A program made the translations under genes and the position numbers. Of a stretch of 64,000 nucleotides of DNA, positions 30,901-43,493 are shown piece after piece. The first letter of the stretch is position 1. Each line of letters opens with the position of its first letter. Source of the stretch: Deinococcus aerius (GTDB taxonomy: Bacteria; Deinococcota; Deinococci; Deinococcales; Deinococcaceae); assembly GCF_002897375.1 (NCBI RefSeq), contig NZ_BFAG01000001.1:1-64000 (forward strand). Direction: 5' to 3'. The notes beneath the pieces are model-generated. The model ran no database searches. It saw only the letters and a program-made list of their open reading frames with translations, and had not been told where the DNA came from.

Positions 30901-31335
30901 ATGAGGGCGGTGAACGATTTCGACGCCCTGCAAGCTGTGATCCGCCGTCTAGCAGCCGAGCGGCAGGCCGAACAGCGGGCCTGCGAGGCTTTTCTGAACG
31001 CCCTGTACCACGCCCTGCGAACGGCCAGCGGCCCCGGCCTGCCGCTGAACAACGTGACGTTTGACTTCACGCCCGATCCCGCCGAGCGGCTGCGCCCCCC
31101 ACCCCCCGGCGGTTGGCACGCCGCCTGGCTGAGATTGGGCCTGTGCGAGGTCCTCGTGCGGGTGCGGCGCGACGAGGGGGCCTTCGTGGGCGAGTACGGG
31201 GAGGGGGGCACCTTCCACCTCACCGGGGTGACCGAGGACGACCTGATCCTGCTCGCCCGGCGCCTCCTGCGCGACGTGGCCGCAGCCTACGGGGGCGGGG
31301 GGCTCGTGGGCCGCTCGGGTATGCCGCTGAATTGA
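30901..31335 (+). CDS. Hypothetical protein
   Basis: This 144-residue soluble protein has an N-terminal helix rich in Arg/Glu/Gln, then a beta-rich middle ending [14 protein letters not shown] and a C-terminal helix ([19 protein letters not shown]). I do not recognise the family. Start options are GTG 30892, ATG 30901 and GTG 30910; the last would place a TAGGAA stretch a few bases upstream, as for leaderless genes here. It is followed by the alpha/beta hydrolase gene. Confidence 0.6.
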   Translation: MRAVNDFDALQAVIRRLAAERQAEQRACEAFLNALYHALRTASGPGLPLNNVTFDFTPDPAERLRPPPPGGWHAAWLRLGLCEVLVRVRRDEGAFVGEYGEGGTFHLTGVTEDDLILLARRLLRDVAAAYGGGGLVGRSGMPLN

Positions 31336-31462
31336 GGGACGTTCGATGGGCGGAGGTGGGCTGGAACCGCACCGAAGCAGGGGGATGGTGGGCAGGAGGC
31401 GCCGGGGGGCAAACGTGTTCCCGCTGACATCTCGTCCTCCCGGCAGGGTGAACGATCCCCTC

Positions 31463-32422
31463 ATGAAGAGTACCCGGGCCGCCCGACTGTTCGTCCTCGT
31501 CCTGCTGGCCGTCGGGGGGGTGGCGCTGGCGCAGGCCGTCACCTCCACCCCGCTGCCCAGTCTGCGGCCCGCCCTGAGCGGCGAGCGGCGCTTCCTCACC
31601 CTGCCGGGTTTCGGGCGGGTGGCCTATTACGCGGACCCCCGGGGTGGGGGGCGCCCGCTCGTGCTGACCCATTCGGTGAACGCCGCCGCGAGCGCCTACG
31701 AGATGAAGCCGCTGTGGGACGCCTACGCCGGAACCCGGCCCGTGTACGCCCTGGAGTGGCCCGGCTTCGGCAGCAGCGACCGCCCCGACGTGCGCTACAC
31801 CCCGGAGCTGATGACCTCGGCCCTGACCGCCCTCGTGAACGAGCTGGGCACCGACGTGGACGTGGTCGCCCTGAGCCTGGGGAGCGAGTTCGCCGCGCGG
31901 GCCGCGCTGGGGGAGCCCCGCATCCGCACCCTCGCCCTGATCAGCCCCAGCGGCCTGGGGCAGCCGCGCGGCGGCACCCAGGAGGCGAGCGCCGAGGACG
32001 GCGGCGAGCGGCTCTACCGCACGCTGAACGCGGTGGGCACCCCGCTCTACGCCCTGCTGCGGACCCGGCCCAGCATCGAATACTTCCTGAGCCGCTCCTT
32101 CCGCGGGCCGGTGGACCGGGGCCTCGTCGAGTACAGCCTGGAGACGAGCCGCCAGCCCGGCGCGAAATACGCCCCGCTGTACTTCATCTCCGGGGGGCTC
32201 TTCACCCCGGACGCCTACCGCGACCTCTACGGCAAGCTGCGCGTGCCCGTCACCGTGCTGTACGACCGCGACGCCTTCGTGAGCTTCGACCGCCTGCCGC
32301 TGTTCACGGCGCAGCCGGGCGTGAGCGCCGAGCGGATCGAGGGCACCGACGGCCTGCCCCAGTTCGAGCGGCTGCCGCAGGTGCGGGCCGTCCTCGACGC
32401 CTTCTGGGCCGCGAACCGCTGA
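31463..32422 (+). CDS. Exported alpha/beta-hydrolase-fold protein, possibly lacking catalytic His
   Basis: This 319-residue protein begins with a signal peptide (residues 1-24, cleavage near ALAQA). The fold is shown by [20 protein letters not shown] (oxyanion region) and [11 protein letters not shown]. The nucleophile elbow ALSLGSEF has Ser in a small-x-Ser-x-Gly setting. A candidate acid is in VLYDRDAF. Where the catalytic His is expected, the sequence reads [12 protein letters not shown], with Gln at the usual His position, so activity is uncertain. Substrate unknown. Confidence 0.75.
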   Translation: MKSTRAARLFVLVLLAVGGVALAQAVTSTPLPSLRPALSGERRFLTLPGFGRVAYYADPRGGGRPLVLTHSVNAAASAYEMKPLWDAYAGTRPVYALEWPGFGSSDRPDVRYTPELMTSALTALVNELGTDVDVVALSLGSEFAARAALGEPRIRTLALISPSGLGQPRGGTQEASAEDGGERLYRTLNAVGTPLYALLRTRPSIEYFLSRSFRGPVDRGLVEYSLETSRQPGAKYAPLYFISGGLFTPDAYRDLYGKLRVPVTVLYDRDAFVSFDRLPLFTAQPGVSAERIEGTDGLPQFERLPQVRAVLDAFWAANR

Positions 32423-32477
32423 GGGGATGCGGCAAATGAGGCAGCGCCCCGCCCCCGCCCGTGTCACCATGCCCCTC

Positions 32478-32630
32478 ATGACCGAGGACGCCCATGCTCA
32501 GGCCAATGCCGAACAGGTTCGTGTGCTCAGGGAGGCGCTGGCGGGAACGGAGCAGGTGGGGGAGGAAGTGGCGGAGACGGCGGAAGGCGCCCCGGACCTC
32601 TCCGCGGCTCCCCCGGCCCCGCAGCCCTGA
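32478..32630 (+). CDS. Small hypothetical protein
   Basis: A 50-residue acidic, Ala/Glu-rich peptide (MTEDAHAQANAEQVRVLREA) with a helical N-terminus and a Pro/Ala tail. No family is recognised. The start is chosen at the ATG preceding the amphipathic helix. Coding status rests on composition only. Confidence 0.35.
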   Translation: MTEDAHAQANAEQVRVLREALAGTEQVGEEVAETAEGAPDLSAAPPAPQP

Positions 32631-32738
32631 CCGGCGCGGGGGCACCCCCCCGGGACCCTCCAGGTTTCCCCAAGCTCCCTTCCACCTTTCGTAAAGCGCG
32701 GATCACCACCCCCGGCGGGACTTCCCACACACTGGGGC

Positions 32739-32873
32739 ATGGAAATCGTCCTCGTGATGGCCGCCTCCACCATCCTGCTGATGGTCCTCGCGTTCCTCTC
32801 GCTGACCCGGGAGGACCGCGAACTGGCGAAGGAAGACCCGCAACGGGTCCCGGACCACCGCCGCACCGCCTGA
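32739..32873 (+). CDS. Small single-span membrane protein
   Basis: A 44-residue open frame from ATG to TGA. It has one hydrophobic helix (MEIVLVMAASTILLMVLAFL) followed by a charged tail rich in Arg, Glu and Asp. The layout of an N-out hydrophobic helix and hydrophilic tail is typical of small stress-related membrane proteins. No family is recognised, and there is no strong ribosome site. Confidence 0.45.
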   Translation: MEIVLVMAASTILLMVLAFLSLTREDRELAKEDPQRVPDHRRTA

Positions 32874-33015
32874 GCGGGAGGGGCCGCGCTCAGGAGCCCT
32901 GGCCGCCGAGAGGGGGCGCCCTGACCCGCCGCTGGTGATCTGTCGTTCGTTCCACGGTGGTGGAGGAATTTATAACAGCAGATGAAGGATCGAAGTCCTA
33001 CCCTTCATCCAGGCC

Positions 33016-33216
33016 ATGACCGTCCTTTCCACTATCCCTCCGCTCACTTCCTTCTGGACCCAGGGTGGTCGGCTCCATGTCTGCCCCATGCCGGATGGCG
33101 TTTACCTTTCCGTCGAGCGGCACGGCATCAGCTCGCAGGAGCTGACCCTGTCCCGCGAACAGGCGCTGGACCTGCTGCGGCTGCTTCAGGAGAACTTCGC
33201 CGGGGAGGACGGCTGA
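33016..33216 (+). CDS. Small hypothetical protein
   Basis: A 66-residue protein with an N-terminal beta-like half (LHVCPMPDGVYLSVERHG) and a C-terminal helix (LSREQALDLLRLLQENF). The composition and codon pattern look coding. No family is recognised. A TATAAC box at 32971-32976 could be its -10. Confidence 0.55.
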   Translation: MTVLSTIPPLTSFWTQGGRLHVCPMPDGVYLSVERHGISSQELTLSREQALDLLRLLQENFAGEDG

Positions 33217-33337
33217 TGTTCGGCCCACCCGGGGGCGAGCCGGACCCAGGCTGACCTCCTCCCCCGGCTGCGGCTGGAGTACCCGGGAGTACCCGGGCTT
33301 AAGATGGCCGTGTTCCGGGGGGCCGCTCAAGGGACCC

Positions 33338-33541
33338 TTGAGGGAACTCCGCTGCCGGGATCTTAGGTTTGACTGCGACGGGGTCGTTCGGGCAAACGGC
33401 GAGGAGGGCGTGCTGCAACGCGCGGCCGAACACGCGCGCGACGTGCACCACGTTGAGCAGTTCCCGCCCGAACAGGTACACGAGATCCGCGCGCAGGTCC
33501 GCGACGGAGCTGACGGGAACCCCGCCGCCCGCGGCGCGTAG
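33338..33541 (+). CDS. DUF1059 domain protein
   Basis: A 67-residue small protein matching the DUF1059 layout: [19 protein letters not shown] at the N-terminus with two Cys, then an [17 protein letters not shown] segment. The Cys and His residues suggest metal or redox chemistry, but the family function is not known. The start is probably the TTG at 33338, as no ATG or GTG precedes the conserved RCRD motif in frame. It is convergent with leuS across a strong hairpin. Confidence 0.75.
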   Translation: MRELRCRDLRFDCDGVVRANGEEGVLQRAAEHARDVHHVEQFPPEQVHEIRAQVRDGADGNPAARGA

Positions 33542-33549
33542 GACCGTCG

Positions 33550-33584
33550 GCGCCCCGGGCCGCCCATTTGGCGGGCCGGGGCGC
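33550..33584. terminator. Bidirectional hairpin between the DUF1059 gene and leuS
   Basis: GCGCCCCGGGCCGCC pairs with GGCGGGCCGGGGCGC (one bulge) over a short CATTT loop. It sits just past both convergent stops. The flanking T content is modest (CCCTCTTC on the plus strand). Confidence 0.65.
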
Positions 33585-33597
33585 TGCCCTCTTCAGG

Positions 33598-36063
<2,466 letters not shown>

Positions 36064-36079
36064 GTCGAACACTCCTTGG

Positions 36080-36190
36080 AACAAAGAAAGCGCCCCGGCC
36101 ACACGCAGCCGGGGACGCACGAACAAGCTCTTGGGCTAGTCGTGTCGTCCCCGGCTGGTAAGCGCAGAGCGGATCATGGAAGACAGTGTA
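36080..36190 (-). promoter_or_regulatory. Candidate leader-peptide attenuator of leuS
   Basis: On the minus strand, TACACT (36185-36190) lies 7 nt before a 13-codon open frame. Segment 1 (36146-36157), inside this frame, and segment 2 (36106-36117) are perfect 12-base complements (CAGCCGGGGACG / CGTCCCCGGCTG). Segment 2 can instead pair with segment 3 (36093-36099, GCCGGGG), giving a GC hairpin followed by CGCTTTCTTTGTT, a terminator shape. So 1:2 and 2:3 pairings exclude each other, just before the leuS Shine-Dalgarno. Which state stalled translation favours is not settled by inspection. No T-box motif is present. Confidence 0.55.
36136..36177 (-). CDS. Putative leuS leader peptide
   Basis: A 13-residue open frame, [13 protein letters not shown], begins at the predicted transcription start (TACACT 7 nt upstream) and ends with TAG about 70 nt before leuS. 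It contains one Leu codon, CTT, a rare choice in this GC-rich genome, and three Arg codons. Its 3' half encodes one arm of the competing hairpins. It could couple leucyl-tRNA supply to leuS transcription. Confidence 0.45.
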   Translation of the reverse strand: MIRSALTSRGRHD

Positions 36191-36249
36191 AAGGAGTTGC
36201 CGGAAAGGGGGAAGAGCCAGTGGGCGGAGGGTGGGCGCATCATGCGCTC

Positions 36250-36693
36250 ATGAATTCTCCCGGCTGGATTGCCCTCGGCCTGCTCGCGGCCCTCGGCGGG
36301 GCGGGCGTCACCGTCTTTGGCAAGCTGGGGCTGGAGGGCGTGAACCCGACCCTGGCCACAGCCCTGCGCGCGGTCATCATGGCGCTGGTGATGGTGGCAG
36401 TGGCCCTCGGGACGGGCCAGCTCGGGGCGCTGATGGGGGGCAAGACGCACCTCAGCGGGCGCGCGTGGCTCTTTATCGTCCTGGCGGGAATGAGTGGGGC
36501 GGGCTCGTGGCTGGCGTACTTCGCCGCGCTCCGGGTGGGGCCGACCGCCGGAGTCGCGGCCCTCGACCGCCTGAGCCTGGCCTTCATCTTCCTCTTCAGC
36601 GCCCTGGCCTTTCGGGAGCCCCACGGCTGGCGGGGGTGGGTGGGCGTGCTCGTGCTCCTCGCCGGGGTGTACCTGATGGCGAGCGACCATTAG
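36250..36693 (+). CDS. EamA-domain membrane protein (single-domain)
   Basis: This 147-residue protein has about five hydrophobic helices and one EamA/DMT repeat ([20 protein letters not shown] at the start, [20 protein letters not shown] and a final [14 protein letters not shown]). Full-length DMT transporters carry two such repeats; single-repeat proteins probably dimerise. Substrate unknown. It is divergent from leuS. Confidence 0.82.
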   Translation: MNSPGWIALGLLAALGGAGVTVFGKLGLEGVNPTLATALRAVIMALVMVAVALGTGQLGALMGGKTHLSGRAWLFIVLAGMSGAGSWLAYFAALRVGPTAGVAALDRLSLAFIFLFSALAFREPHGWRGWVGVLVLLAGVYLMASDH

Positions 36694-36736
36694 CCGCGGG
36701 GGCCATTCATGGCCTTCAGGGCGACGACTCGATCCT

Positions 36737-36778
36737 TTGTCATGCTGAGCGAACCGGGGTGTCTCCTGGGGCTCTGAA
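36737..36778. repeat. Fragment of a dispersed intergenic repeat
   Basis: The sequence CCTTTGTCATGCTGAGCGAA followed by a GGTGTCTCCTGGGG tail has the form of the TGTCATxCTGAGCGAAgc...TCTC elements scattered in intergenic regions of many bacteria. Only this fragment is seen here, between two convergent genes. Confidence 0.4.
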
Positions 36779-36785
36779 CGCGGCT

Positions 36786-37439
36786 TCACCCCAGCAGGCT
36801 CGCCACCGCGCTCACCGTCAGCGCAATCACGACCGTCCCGAACATGTAGGAGAGGACGGCGTGCTGAAGGAGCAGCCCACGCATCGCCCGCGAGTTGATG
36901 TTCGTGTCGCTGACCTGGTACGTCATGCCGATGGTCAGACCCAGGTACAGGAAGTCGCGGTAGTCGGGGTCTTTCAGGGTCCCGCCCCCGTCGAGGAACA
37001 GCACCCCGCCGCCGTCGCGGTAATAGCGGTGGGCGTAGTGCAGGGTGTACTCGGTGTGCAGCAGCAGCCACGAGAGCACGGTCGTGAGGGCCGCGAGGGT
37101 GGTCAGGCCCACCGTCTGCCCCGGGTCTCGGTGCGCGAGGTCGAGGGCGAAGCCCACCCCCAGCAGGCTGACGAGCGCCGCCGAGACGGTCAGCAGCAGG
37201 GCCACCGCCCGGGTGTCGTCCTCGCGCAGGGCGAGTTCCTGGGTCCGCTCGGGGCCGGAGTGCAGCAGTCTCGGCCACACGCGGCCCAGCACGGAGGCGC
37301 ACAGGGCGCACCAGCCCAACAGCAGATGCGCGACCAGGGGCCATTCCCGGGGCGTCAGCAGGCCGACGATCAGGCCCAACCCCGCCCCCACCAGGAGCCT
37401 CACCGCGGCGGGCGGCGGGAGGGGACGGGAAGGGGTCAC
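36786..37439 (-). CDS. DUF1345 family membrane protein
   Basis: This 217-residue protein has five to six hydrophobic helices. Family marks are [19 protein letters not shown] and the C-terminal [20 protein letters not shown], typical of DUF1345. No function is known. I choose the GTG at 37439 because a TATCCT box lies 6 nt upstream; the longer open frame is unsupported. Confidence 0.85.
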   Translation of the reverse strand: MTPSRPLPPPAAVRLLVGAGLGLIVGLLTPREWPLVAHLLLGWCALCASVLGRVWPRLLHSGPERTQELALREDDTRAVALLLTVSAALVSLLGVGFALDLAHRDPGQTVGLTTLAALTTVLSWLLLHTEYTLHYAHRYYRDGGGVLFLDGGGTLKDPDYRDFLYLGLTIGMTYQVSDTNINSRAMRGLLLQHAVLSYMFGTVVIALTVSAVASLLG

Positions 37440-37445
37440 CGGCCC

Positions 37446-37451
37446 AGGATA
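37446..37451 (-). promoter_or_regulatory. Leaderless -10 box of the DUF1345 gene
   Basis: TATCCT on the minus strand, 6 nt before the GTG at 37439. Confidence 0.55.
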
Positions 37452-37471
37452 GAGCGCGCCCCGTACTGCCT

Positions 37472-38278
37472 CTACGACCTGACGCCCCGCAGAAAGGCGA
37501 CCCGCTTGGACACCCGCCACCCCCCGGCGCAGAAGTGGGGAGCCAGGGCCCGCTCCAGGGCAGCCCGGACCCGCCTCCGGTCCTCCCCGGTGAGGTGTTG
37601 AAGTGCGGTCATCGACTCCAGGTAGGTCAGCACAGGCTCGGGCGAAGGGAACACGAGCGCGCTGTCCAGAAAGTCCACCCGCACGTCGCCGAATGCCGCG
37701 CGCACCAGCCCTTCGCCGTTCTGCTCCGAGAAGACCGCCGATCCCGCCCGGCTGTCGAGCAGTCCGGCAAGGAGAGGTTCATCTGGCACCACCTCCGCCA
37801 CCACGTCCCACAGTTCGGCCATGTACCCGGCGGCATTCGTCACAGCCAGAAACCGCCCGCCCGGACGCAGGACTCTTGCAAACTCCACCAACGCTGCTGG
37901 AACGTCCGGGACGTGGTAGAGCATGTGCCGGGCGGTCAGGACATCGAAGGAAGCGTCCGGGAAGGGGAGGGCGTCGGCGCCCGCCCGCACGAACTCGACC
38001 CCCGGGTACGTCTCGCGGGCACGTTCGACCATCCCCGGCGAGAGGTCCACGCCGACGAGTCGGCCCCGGTGCCCCTGGGCGTGCAGCCGTCCGGGAAAGT
38101 CACCGGGGCCGGTCCCCACGTCCAGCAGCGCCTCGTCCCCCCGCAGCGCGAGCAACTCGTCCACCCTCGGTTCCAGCCCCGGCCCGACCCCGTACCGCTC
38201 GTGCGTCTCGATGCGGACGCGCAAGTTGCGGTCGGTGGCGTACTGGGCGGCGACCTCGGCGGGGGAGTTGGCGGTCAT
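37472..38278 (-). CDS. Class I SAM-dependent methyltransferase
   Basis: This 268-residue protein has a Rossmann methyltransferase core: motif [17 protein letters not shown], motif II acidic end [14 protein letters not shown], then [21 protein letters not shown] as in UbiE/Methyltransf_11 proteins. The C-terminal region is helical. The substrate is unknown. ATG start 6 nt after TAGATT. It ends 33 nt before the DUF1345 start, leaving room for that gene's own promoter within its 3' end. Confidence 0.85.
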   Translation of the reverse strand: MTANSPAEVAAQYATDRNLRVRIETHERYGVGPGLEPRVDELLALRGDEALLDVGTGPGDFPGRLHAQGHRGRLVGVDLSPGMVERARETYPGVEFVRAGADALPFPDASFDVLTARHMLYHVPDVPAALVEFARVLRPGGRFLAVTNAAGYMAELWDVVAEVVPDEPLLAGLLDSRAGSAVFSEQNGEGLVRAAFGDVRVDFLDSALVFPSPEPVLTYLESMTALQHLTGEDRRRVRAALERALAPHFCAGGWRVSKRVAFLRGVRS

Positions 38279-38284
38279 GGGGTC

Positions 38285-38290
38285 AATCTA
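38285..38290 (-). promoter_or_regulatory. Leaderless -10 box of the methyltransferase gene
   Basis: TAGATT on the minus strand, 6 nt before the ATG at 38278. Confidence 0.55.
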
Positions 38291-38333
38291 CCCGCCCTGC
38301 CCCCTCCTGGGCTCCCGGAATGAGCGGCGGCAG

Positions 38334-38367
38334 GAGGGCCGCCTGGTAGAGTGGACGGCCCTCTTTT
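38334..38367. terminator. Hairpin downstream of proS
   Basis: GAGGGCCG and CGGCCCTC form an 8-bp stem over 14 nt. TTTT follows on the plus strand, whereas the minus strand (the proS direction) has little T after the stem. It may still stop proS transcription or shield the next promoter. Confidence 0.5.
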
Positions 38368-38404
38368 GTCCCTGACGGCTGAAAGCTGACGGTTGACCGC
38401 TCCC

Positions 38405-39898
<1,494 letters not shown>

Positions 39899-39905
39899 AA
39901 AGGCC

Positions 39906-39911
39906 ATCATA
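39906..39911 (-). promoter_or_regulatory. Leaderless -10 box of proS
   Basis: TATGAT on the minus strand, 7 nt before the ATG at 39898. TTCGGC about 18 nt further upstream is a weak -35 candidate. Confidence 0.6.
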
Positions 39912-39977
39912 GCGGGCCATAGGAGGGGGGCCGAATCCGCCGCCTGGCCCACCGGGCAGGCCGAAGGGCGGGACTGG

Positions 39978-39983
39978 TAGGCT
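39978..39983 (+). promoter_or_regulatory. Leaderless -10 box of the VOC gene
   Basis: TAGGCT, 6 nt before the ATG at 39990, no Shine-Dalgarno. Confidence 0.55.
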
Positions 39984-39989
39984 GCCCCC

Positions 39990-40331
39990 ATGCTCAGAAT
40001 CGGCTCCATCGTCTGGGGCGTGCGCGAGGTCCCCAGGGCCATCGACTTCTGGACTCGGGCGCTGGACTATCAGGTGAGGAAAAACCCGGACGAGACGTGG
40101 GCCATCCTGGTCCCGCGGGAGGGGCCGGGCGTACAACTGGCCCTGAACCTTGTAAGTTCCGACAAGCCCAAGCGTCACCACCTCGACCTCTACGCCAGTG
40201 ACCAGGCGGCGGAGGTCGAGCGGCTGCTGGCGCTGGGCGCGAGCCGCGTGGACTGGCGCTACCCGGAGGGCGCCGACTACGTGGTTCTGGCCGACCCGGA
40301 CGGCAACACCTTCTGCGTGGTGCAGACGTGA
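39990..40331 (+). CDS. VOC (glyoxalase-fold) protein
   Basis: This 113-residue single VOC module has paired beta-alpha-beta-beta-beta units: [19 protein letters not shown] at the start and [18 protein letters not shown] at the end. Small VOC proteins include glyoxalases, antibiotic-binding proteins and dioxygenases; no substrate is evident. Its stop overlaps the GTG start of the next gene (GTGA). Confidence 0.85.
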   Translation: MLRIGSIVWGVREVPRAIDFWTRALDYQVRKNPDETWAILVPREGPGVQLALNLVSSDKPKRHHLDLYASDQAAEVERLLALGASRVDWRYPEGADYVVLADPDGNTFCVVQT

Positions 40332-41119
40332 CGGTCCCCACCCTCGCCCGGAGCATCGCCGCCCGCGCCGCTGGGGTTCCCGGTGTGGTCGCCGTCGCCC
40401 TCGGCGGCTCGCACGCCCGCGGCACGGCCCGCCCCGACTCCGACCTCGACCTCTGCCTTGCCTATGAGGCCGAGTATCCCTTCGACCTCACTGTGCTGAA
40501 CATCCTGTGCCGCGACCTCGACGACTCGGGGACGGCGGAAGCGACTCCGCCCGGCGGCTGGGGCCCCTGGGTGGACGGCGGCGCGTGGCTGACGGTGGGC
40601 GGGCAGCGGGTGGACCTCATCTACCGGGAACTGGGGAGGGTGGAGCAGAGTGTGGAGGACGCGCTGGCGGGGCGAGTGACCCTGCACGCCCAGCCGGGGC
40701 ATCCCCACGGTATTCACGGGCACCACTACGCAGCGGAACTGGCGTCGTGCGTCGTCCTCCACGACCCGCAGGGGAGGTTGGAAGGGCTGCGGGCGCGGCT
40801 GGGGGACTACCCGGCGGCATTGGCTCAGTCCCTCGAACGGCACTACGGCTGGTCGCCCGGCTTCTGGCTGGACGCGGCGGCCAAGGGCCTCAAACGCGGC
40901 GACGTGCATTACGCGCAGGGGTGCATGTACCAGGCGGTCATGGCGCTGGTGCAGGTCCTCTGCGCGCGGGGCTGTGCCTGGCTGCTGAACGAGAAGGGGG
41001 CGGTTGCCCTCGCGGGGGCATTGCCGGGCGCCCCCCGGGACTTCGAGGCGCGGGTGAGCGCTGCCCTCGCCGCCCTGGACCTGTCGGCCCTGCGGGAACT
41101 GGCCGCGGAGGTGGGGTGA
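40328..41119 (+). CDS. Nucleotidyltransferase domain protein
   Basis: This 263-residue protein has the polymerase-beta-type core VALGGSHARGTARPDSDLDL at about residues 22-42 (G-S-x8-DxD), followed by a third acidic strand (GGQRVDLIYRE) and a helical C-terminal half. It resembles aminoglycoside-type or DUF4037-like nucleotidyltransferases, substrate unknown. It is translationally coupled to the VOC gene. It is the last ordinary chromosomal gene before the transposon region. Confidence 0.82.
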   Translation: MTVPTLARSIAARAAGVPGVVAVALGGSHARGTARPDSDLDLCLAYEAEYPFDLTVLNILCRDLDDSGTAEATPPGGWGPWVDGGAWLTVGGQRVDLIYRELGRVEQSVEDALAGRVTLHAQPGHPHGIHGHHYAAELASCVVLHDPQGRLEGLRARLGDYPAALAQSLERHYGWSPGFWLDAAAKGLKRGDVHYAQGCMYQAVMALVQVLCARGCAWLLNEKGAVALAGALPGAPRDFEARVSAALAALDLSALRELAAEVG

Positions 41120-41154
41120 AGTCGGGGCGAGCCCCAGGCCGACCCAAGCAGAAA

Positions 41155-41175
41155 GCGCCCCGGAGGGCGCCCGTT
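41155..41175 (+). terminator. Terminator after the nucleotidyltransferase gene
   Basis: GCGCCC and GGGCGC close a CGGA tetraloop, followed by CCGTTT. It lies about 35 nt after the stop. Confidence 0.7.
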
Positions 41176-41457
41176 TGAGTTCGCTCAAGTGTAGGGTTAC
41201 TTCTGATTTTCCCACGGCGTCCTGTCTGGGACGCAGTTTTCTTGCTGTGGGAAAAGTGCATAAACGCCTTTCAACGACATTCACTTTTCCCAATTGCAGG
41301 AGTGCGTCCAGCACGCGTTTCCAGCACGCGAGGCCAGCGATCAGGAGGAGGAAGACCCCGGCGATGAAGAACGTCCCTCATCATGGTGCCGACGCGCACG
41401 CGGCGACACGTCCTGATGTCGTCTACGGTGCGGGTGTTCTTCAGAGTTGCCGCTCCT
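41176..41457. other. Candidate left end of the Tn7-like transposon
   Basis: No gene is seen. The base composition turns more AT-rich than in the preceding chromosome. Three related 9-base sites, TTTTCCCAC (41207-41215), GTGGGAAAA (41247-41255) and TTTTCCCAA (41285-41293), are spaced about 39 nt in alternating orientation. Transposase-binding repeats in Tn7-family ends have this kind of spacing. TGTAGGG at 41190 and TGTGGGAAAAG at 41246 are possible TGT termini. The boundary is not proven. Confidence 0.45.
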
Positions 41458-42705
41458 TCATTTCCGGAGGAGGACGACGCTCTCCCGTGCTGGATCGCGC
41501 CCGTACACGGACATTTGCTGGGCGCTGTTCCCGCGGTAACGCGCCACCCAGGTTTGCTCCCACTCGAAGCCCGCGCGGGCGGCAACTTCGACCAGAAGTT
41601 CATCCACCGGAAACATGACGCCGCCATGGCGAACATTGCTGACCACCAGCGCCACCCGCCCGTGTGCAGCGAGGCGCTCGTGCATTCGCAGCAGGGCCAC
41701 GTACATGTCCTCCAGGTATCCTCGCAGCATCCGCTCAACCCTCACGTCGGCACCACCTGCCGCAATCTTTTCCAACAGCCGGGTGGCGGCTTCCGGCTCA
41801 ACGTAGTTGTCCGCATCCACGTCAGGTTTCTTCGCTTCCACATGGGAGCGGAGGCTGGTGTGGCGCAAGCTTAAAACGTCGTCGTTCTTCAACCCCGCAC
41901 CCAGGAGAAGTTCCAGATGGAACACTCGCGTGTAGTCGTGCCGGTTCGGGTAGGGAGGGGATGTCAGCACGGCGTCAAAGGGTCCCTGCACCTCGTTGAG
42001 AGTGCGTGCGTCCGAAAGCATGACCTCTTGGCGCGCTGTGCCCAGGTGCTGAAGGTGGCGTGCCTCCTGAACGAAGCGTAAGGCTGTACGGCGGAATTCC
42101 TTAAAGACACTCCTCCAGGCGTCAGGTTTTTCCACCCACCTGAACCAACCGCCGTCCGCGTACGCGCGGCTCGTCTCGCGCAGCACATTCAAAAAGGCGA
42201 GGAGCAACAGGCCGTTGTCCCCGTGCGCGTGGATGGCCCTTCTAAGCCGCTGAAGGTTGGCATGCTCCGCCGGGGTGAACGCCCGTGTCAGGCGCTCGTC
42301 GTTCGTCTTGTAACGCCTCGAATCCGCGCGCGCAGTCATGACGACGCGTTCCACGTCATCATTCACCCGCTGCTCGTCGTACTTGCCCAGCTTCGCCTCA
42401 CTCACCCGAACTGCGAGTGGCGAGAGGTCTGTTCCCACAGCGGTCAACCCCAGGCTTCGTGCGGCGAGCAACGTCGTGCCCGCCCCCACGAACGGATCCA
42501 ACAGGGATTGCACCGGTCCGCGCCCGTCGTCGCGCCAATGTTGGACGAGTCGGTCGACCAGGGTGGGTGAGAAGCTGTGCGGGAAGTAGAACCAGTCGTA
42601 AACCGGACGCGTCTTCAATTCTGCGGCAGTGACCAGCTTGGCGAGGTCCGGCTTGTGCACGAACCCCGATGGGAGGATGAGCTCACGGGGTGGAGCTACG
42701 GTCAC
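41458..42705 (-). CDS. DNA methyltransferase (N4-cytosine/N6-adenine type)
   Basis: This 415-residue enzyme has motif I at 70-78 (DPFVGAGTT) followed by VGTDLSP, and the catalytic motif IV TSPPY at 248-252. The SPPY form is most common in N4-cytosine methyltransferases. The approx. 170 residues between them hold a helical, probably target-recognising region. It is the last gene of a four-gene minus-strand operon, with a GTGA overlap to the PIN gene. No restriction endonuclease of a known type is encoded beside it. Role by inference: self-marking for the module. Confidence 0.85.
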   Translation of the reverse strand: MTVAPPRELILPSGFVHKPDLAKLVTAAELKTRPVYDWFYFPHSFSPTLVDRLVQHWRDDGRGPVQSLLDPFVGAGTTLLAARSLGLTAVGTDLSPLAVRVSEAKLGKYDEQRVNDDVERVVMTARADSRRYKTNDERLTRAFTPAEHANLQRLRRAIHAHGDNGLLLLAFLNVLRETSRAYADGGWFRWVEKPDAWRSVFKEFRRTALRFVQEARHLQHLGTARQEVMLSDARTLNEVQGPFDAVLTSPPYPNRHDYTRVFHLELLLGAGLKNDDVLSLRHTSLRSHVEAKKPDVDADNYVEPEAATRLLEKIAAGGADVRVERMLRGYLEDMYVALLRMHERLAAHGRVALVVSNVRHGGVMFPVDELLVEVAARAGFEWEQTWVARYRGNSAQQMSVYGRDPARESVVLLRK

Positions 42706-43493
42706 GTCAGGCCTTCGTAAACAGCAGGCATGACTCCCTGCGGAACGGTGACGTTAACGAGCTGGTGGCTCATCGGATTCAAACTCCGCAGGGCCGTCAT
42801 GACAGCATCCCTCACGGTGACCCACTCCGCTTCTCCCGAGGGATTGTGGATGCGGTTCACCGTCTCCCTGAAGTCACCGTCGAACGTCACCAGCGTGTCG
42901 GACAGGCTGACGAGCGCAGCAGCAGCAATCCACGCGTCCTGGACGTCCAGCCGGGTATGGCTGATGAGCGGTTCTAGCACCACCGGCAGGACCGCCATCT
43001 GATCACGCTGGGTCCACTCAAACACCTGGATCTCGAAGCCGACGTGCTGCTTCACGCGGTCAATCGTCGCGGAAGCGACGTCAGTGATCCTCCGGTGGTC
43101 CTCCGGGGTAAGGAAGTGCTTCACGAGGTCAGAGCGATCATTCAGGCGTTGGCGTCCGCGAGGGCCCAACCCGATTGTCGCGAGCTGGGCGTTCAAATGG
43201 GATTCCACCGCGCTGTTCATCGCCTCGAACACGGACATGACCGAAACGAGGATGGACGCTTCCGCTTCCGCCTTCTTTTTCAGGTAGCTGAGTGCTCTTG
43301 CGCCCTTCGTGAGGTATTTTGCCTGGCCCTTGGGCATCCTGGCGCGCAGTGCTGCATCCAAGGCCGCCTCGTCGCACTCAGGCCCGAAGGGTGGAAGGTT
43401 CAACGTCTGCGCTACGGACAGGTAAGTGCCTGCCAGGGTAAAGGCGTTGGTGTCAACGAAGATGGTTTCCGCCAGGGTAAGAGGTCCGGTCAC
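42702..43493 (-). CDS. PIN-like nuclease domain protein
   Basis: This 263-residue protein starts with TIFVDTNAFTLAGTYLSV, where Asp 14 fits the first PIN acidic residue. It ends its core with LDVQDAWIAAAALVSLSD followed by TLVTFDGDF, the last acidic pair of the fold. An insertion of about 100 residues rich in Lys/Arg and helices sits in the middle. PIN domains are metal-dependent RNases or DNases. It overlaps both neighbours by 4 bp (GTGA), so it is translated together with the ATPase and the methyltransferase. Confidence 0.7.
   Translation of the reverse strand: MTGPLTLAETIFVDTNAFTLAGTYLSVAQTLNLPPFGPECDEAALDAALRARMPKGQAKYLTKGARALSYLKKKAEAEASILVSVMSVFEAMNSAVESHLNAQLATIGLGPRGRQRLNDRSDLVKHFLTPEDHRRITDVASATIDRVKQHVGFEIQVFEWTQRDQMAVLPVVLEPLISHTRLDVQDAWIAAAALVSLSDTLVTFDGDFRETVNRIHNPSGEAEWVTVRDAVMTALRSLNPMSHQLVNVTVPQGVMPAVYEGLT

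Noticed and set aside
36080..36190. T-box riboswitch for leuS
   Set aside because: No AGGGTGGNACCGCG-type T-box bulge or specifier stem is present. The leader is too short.
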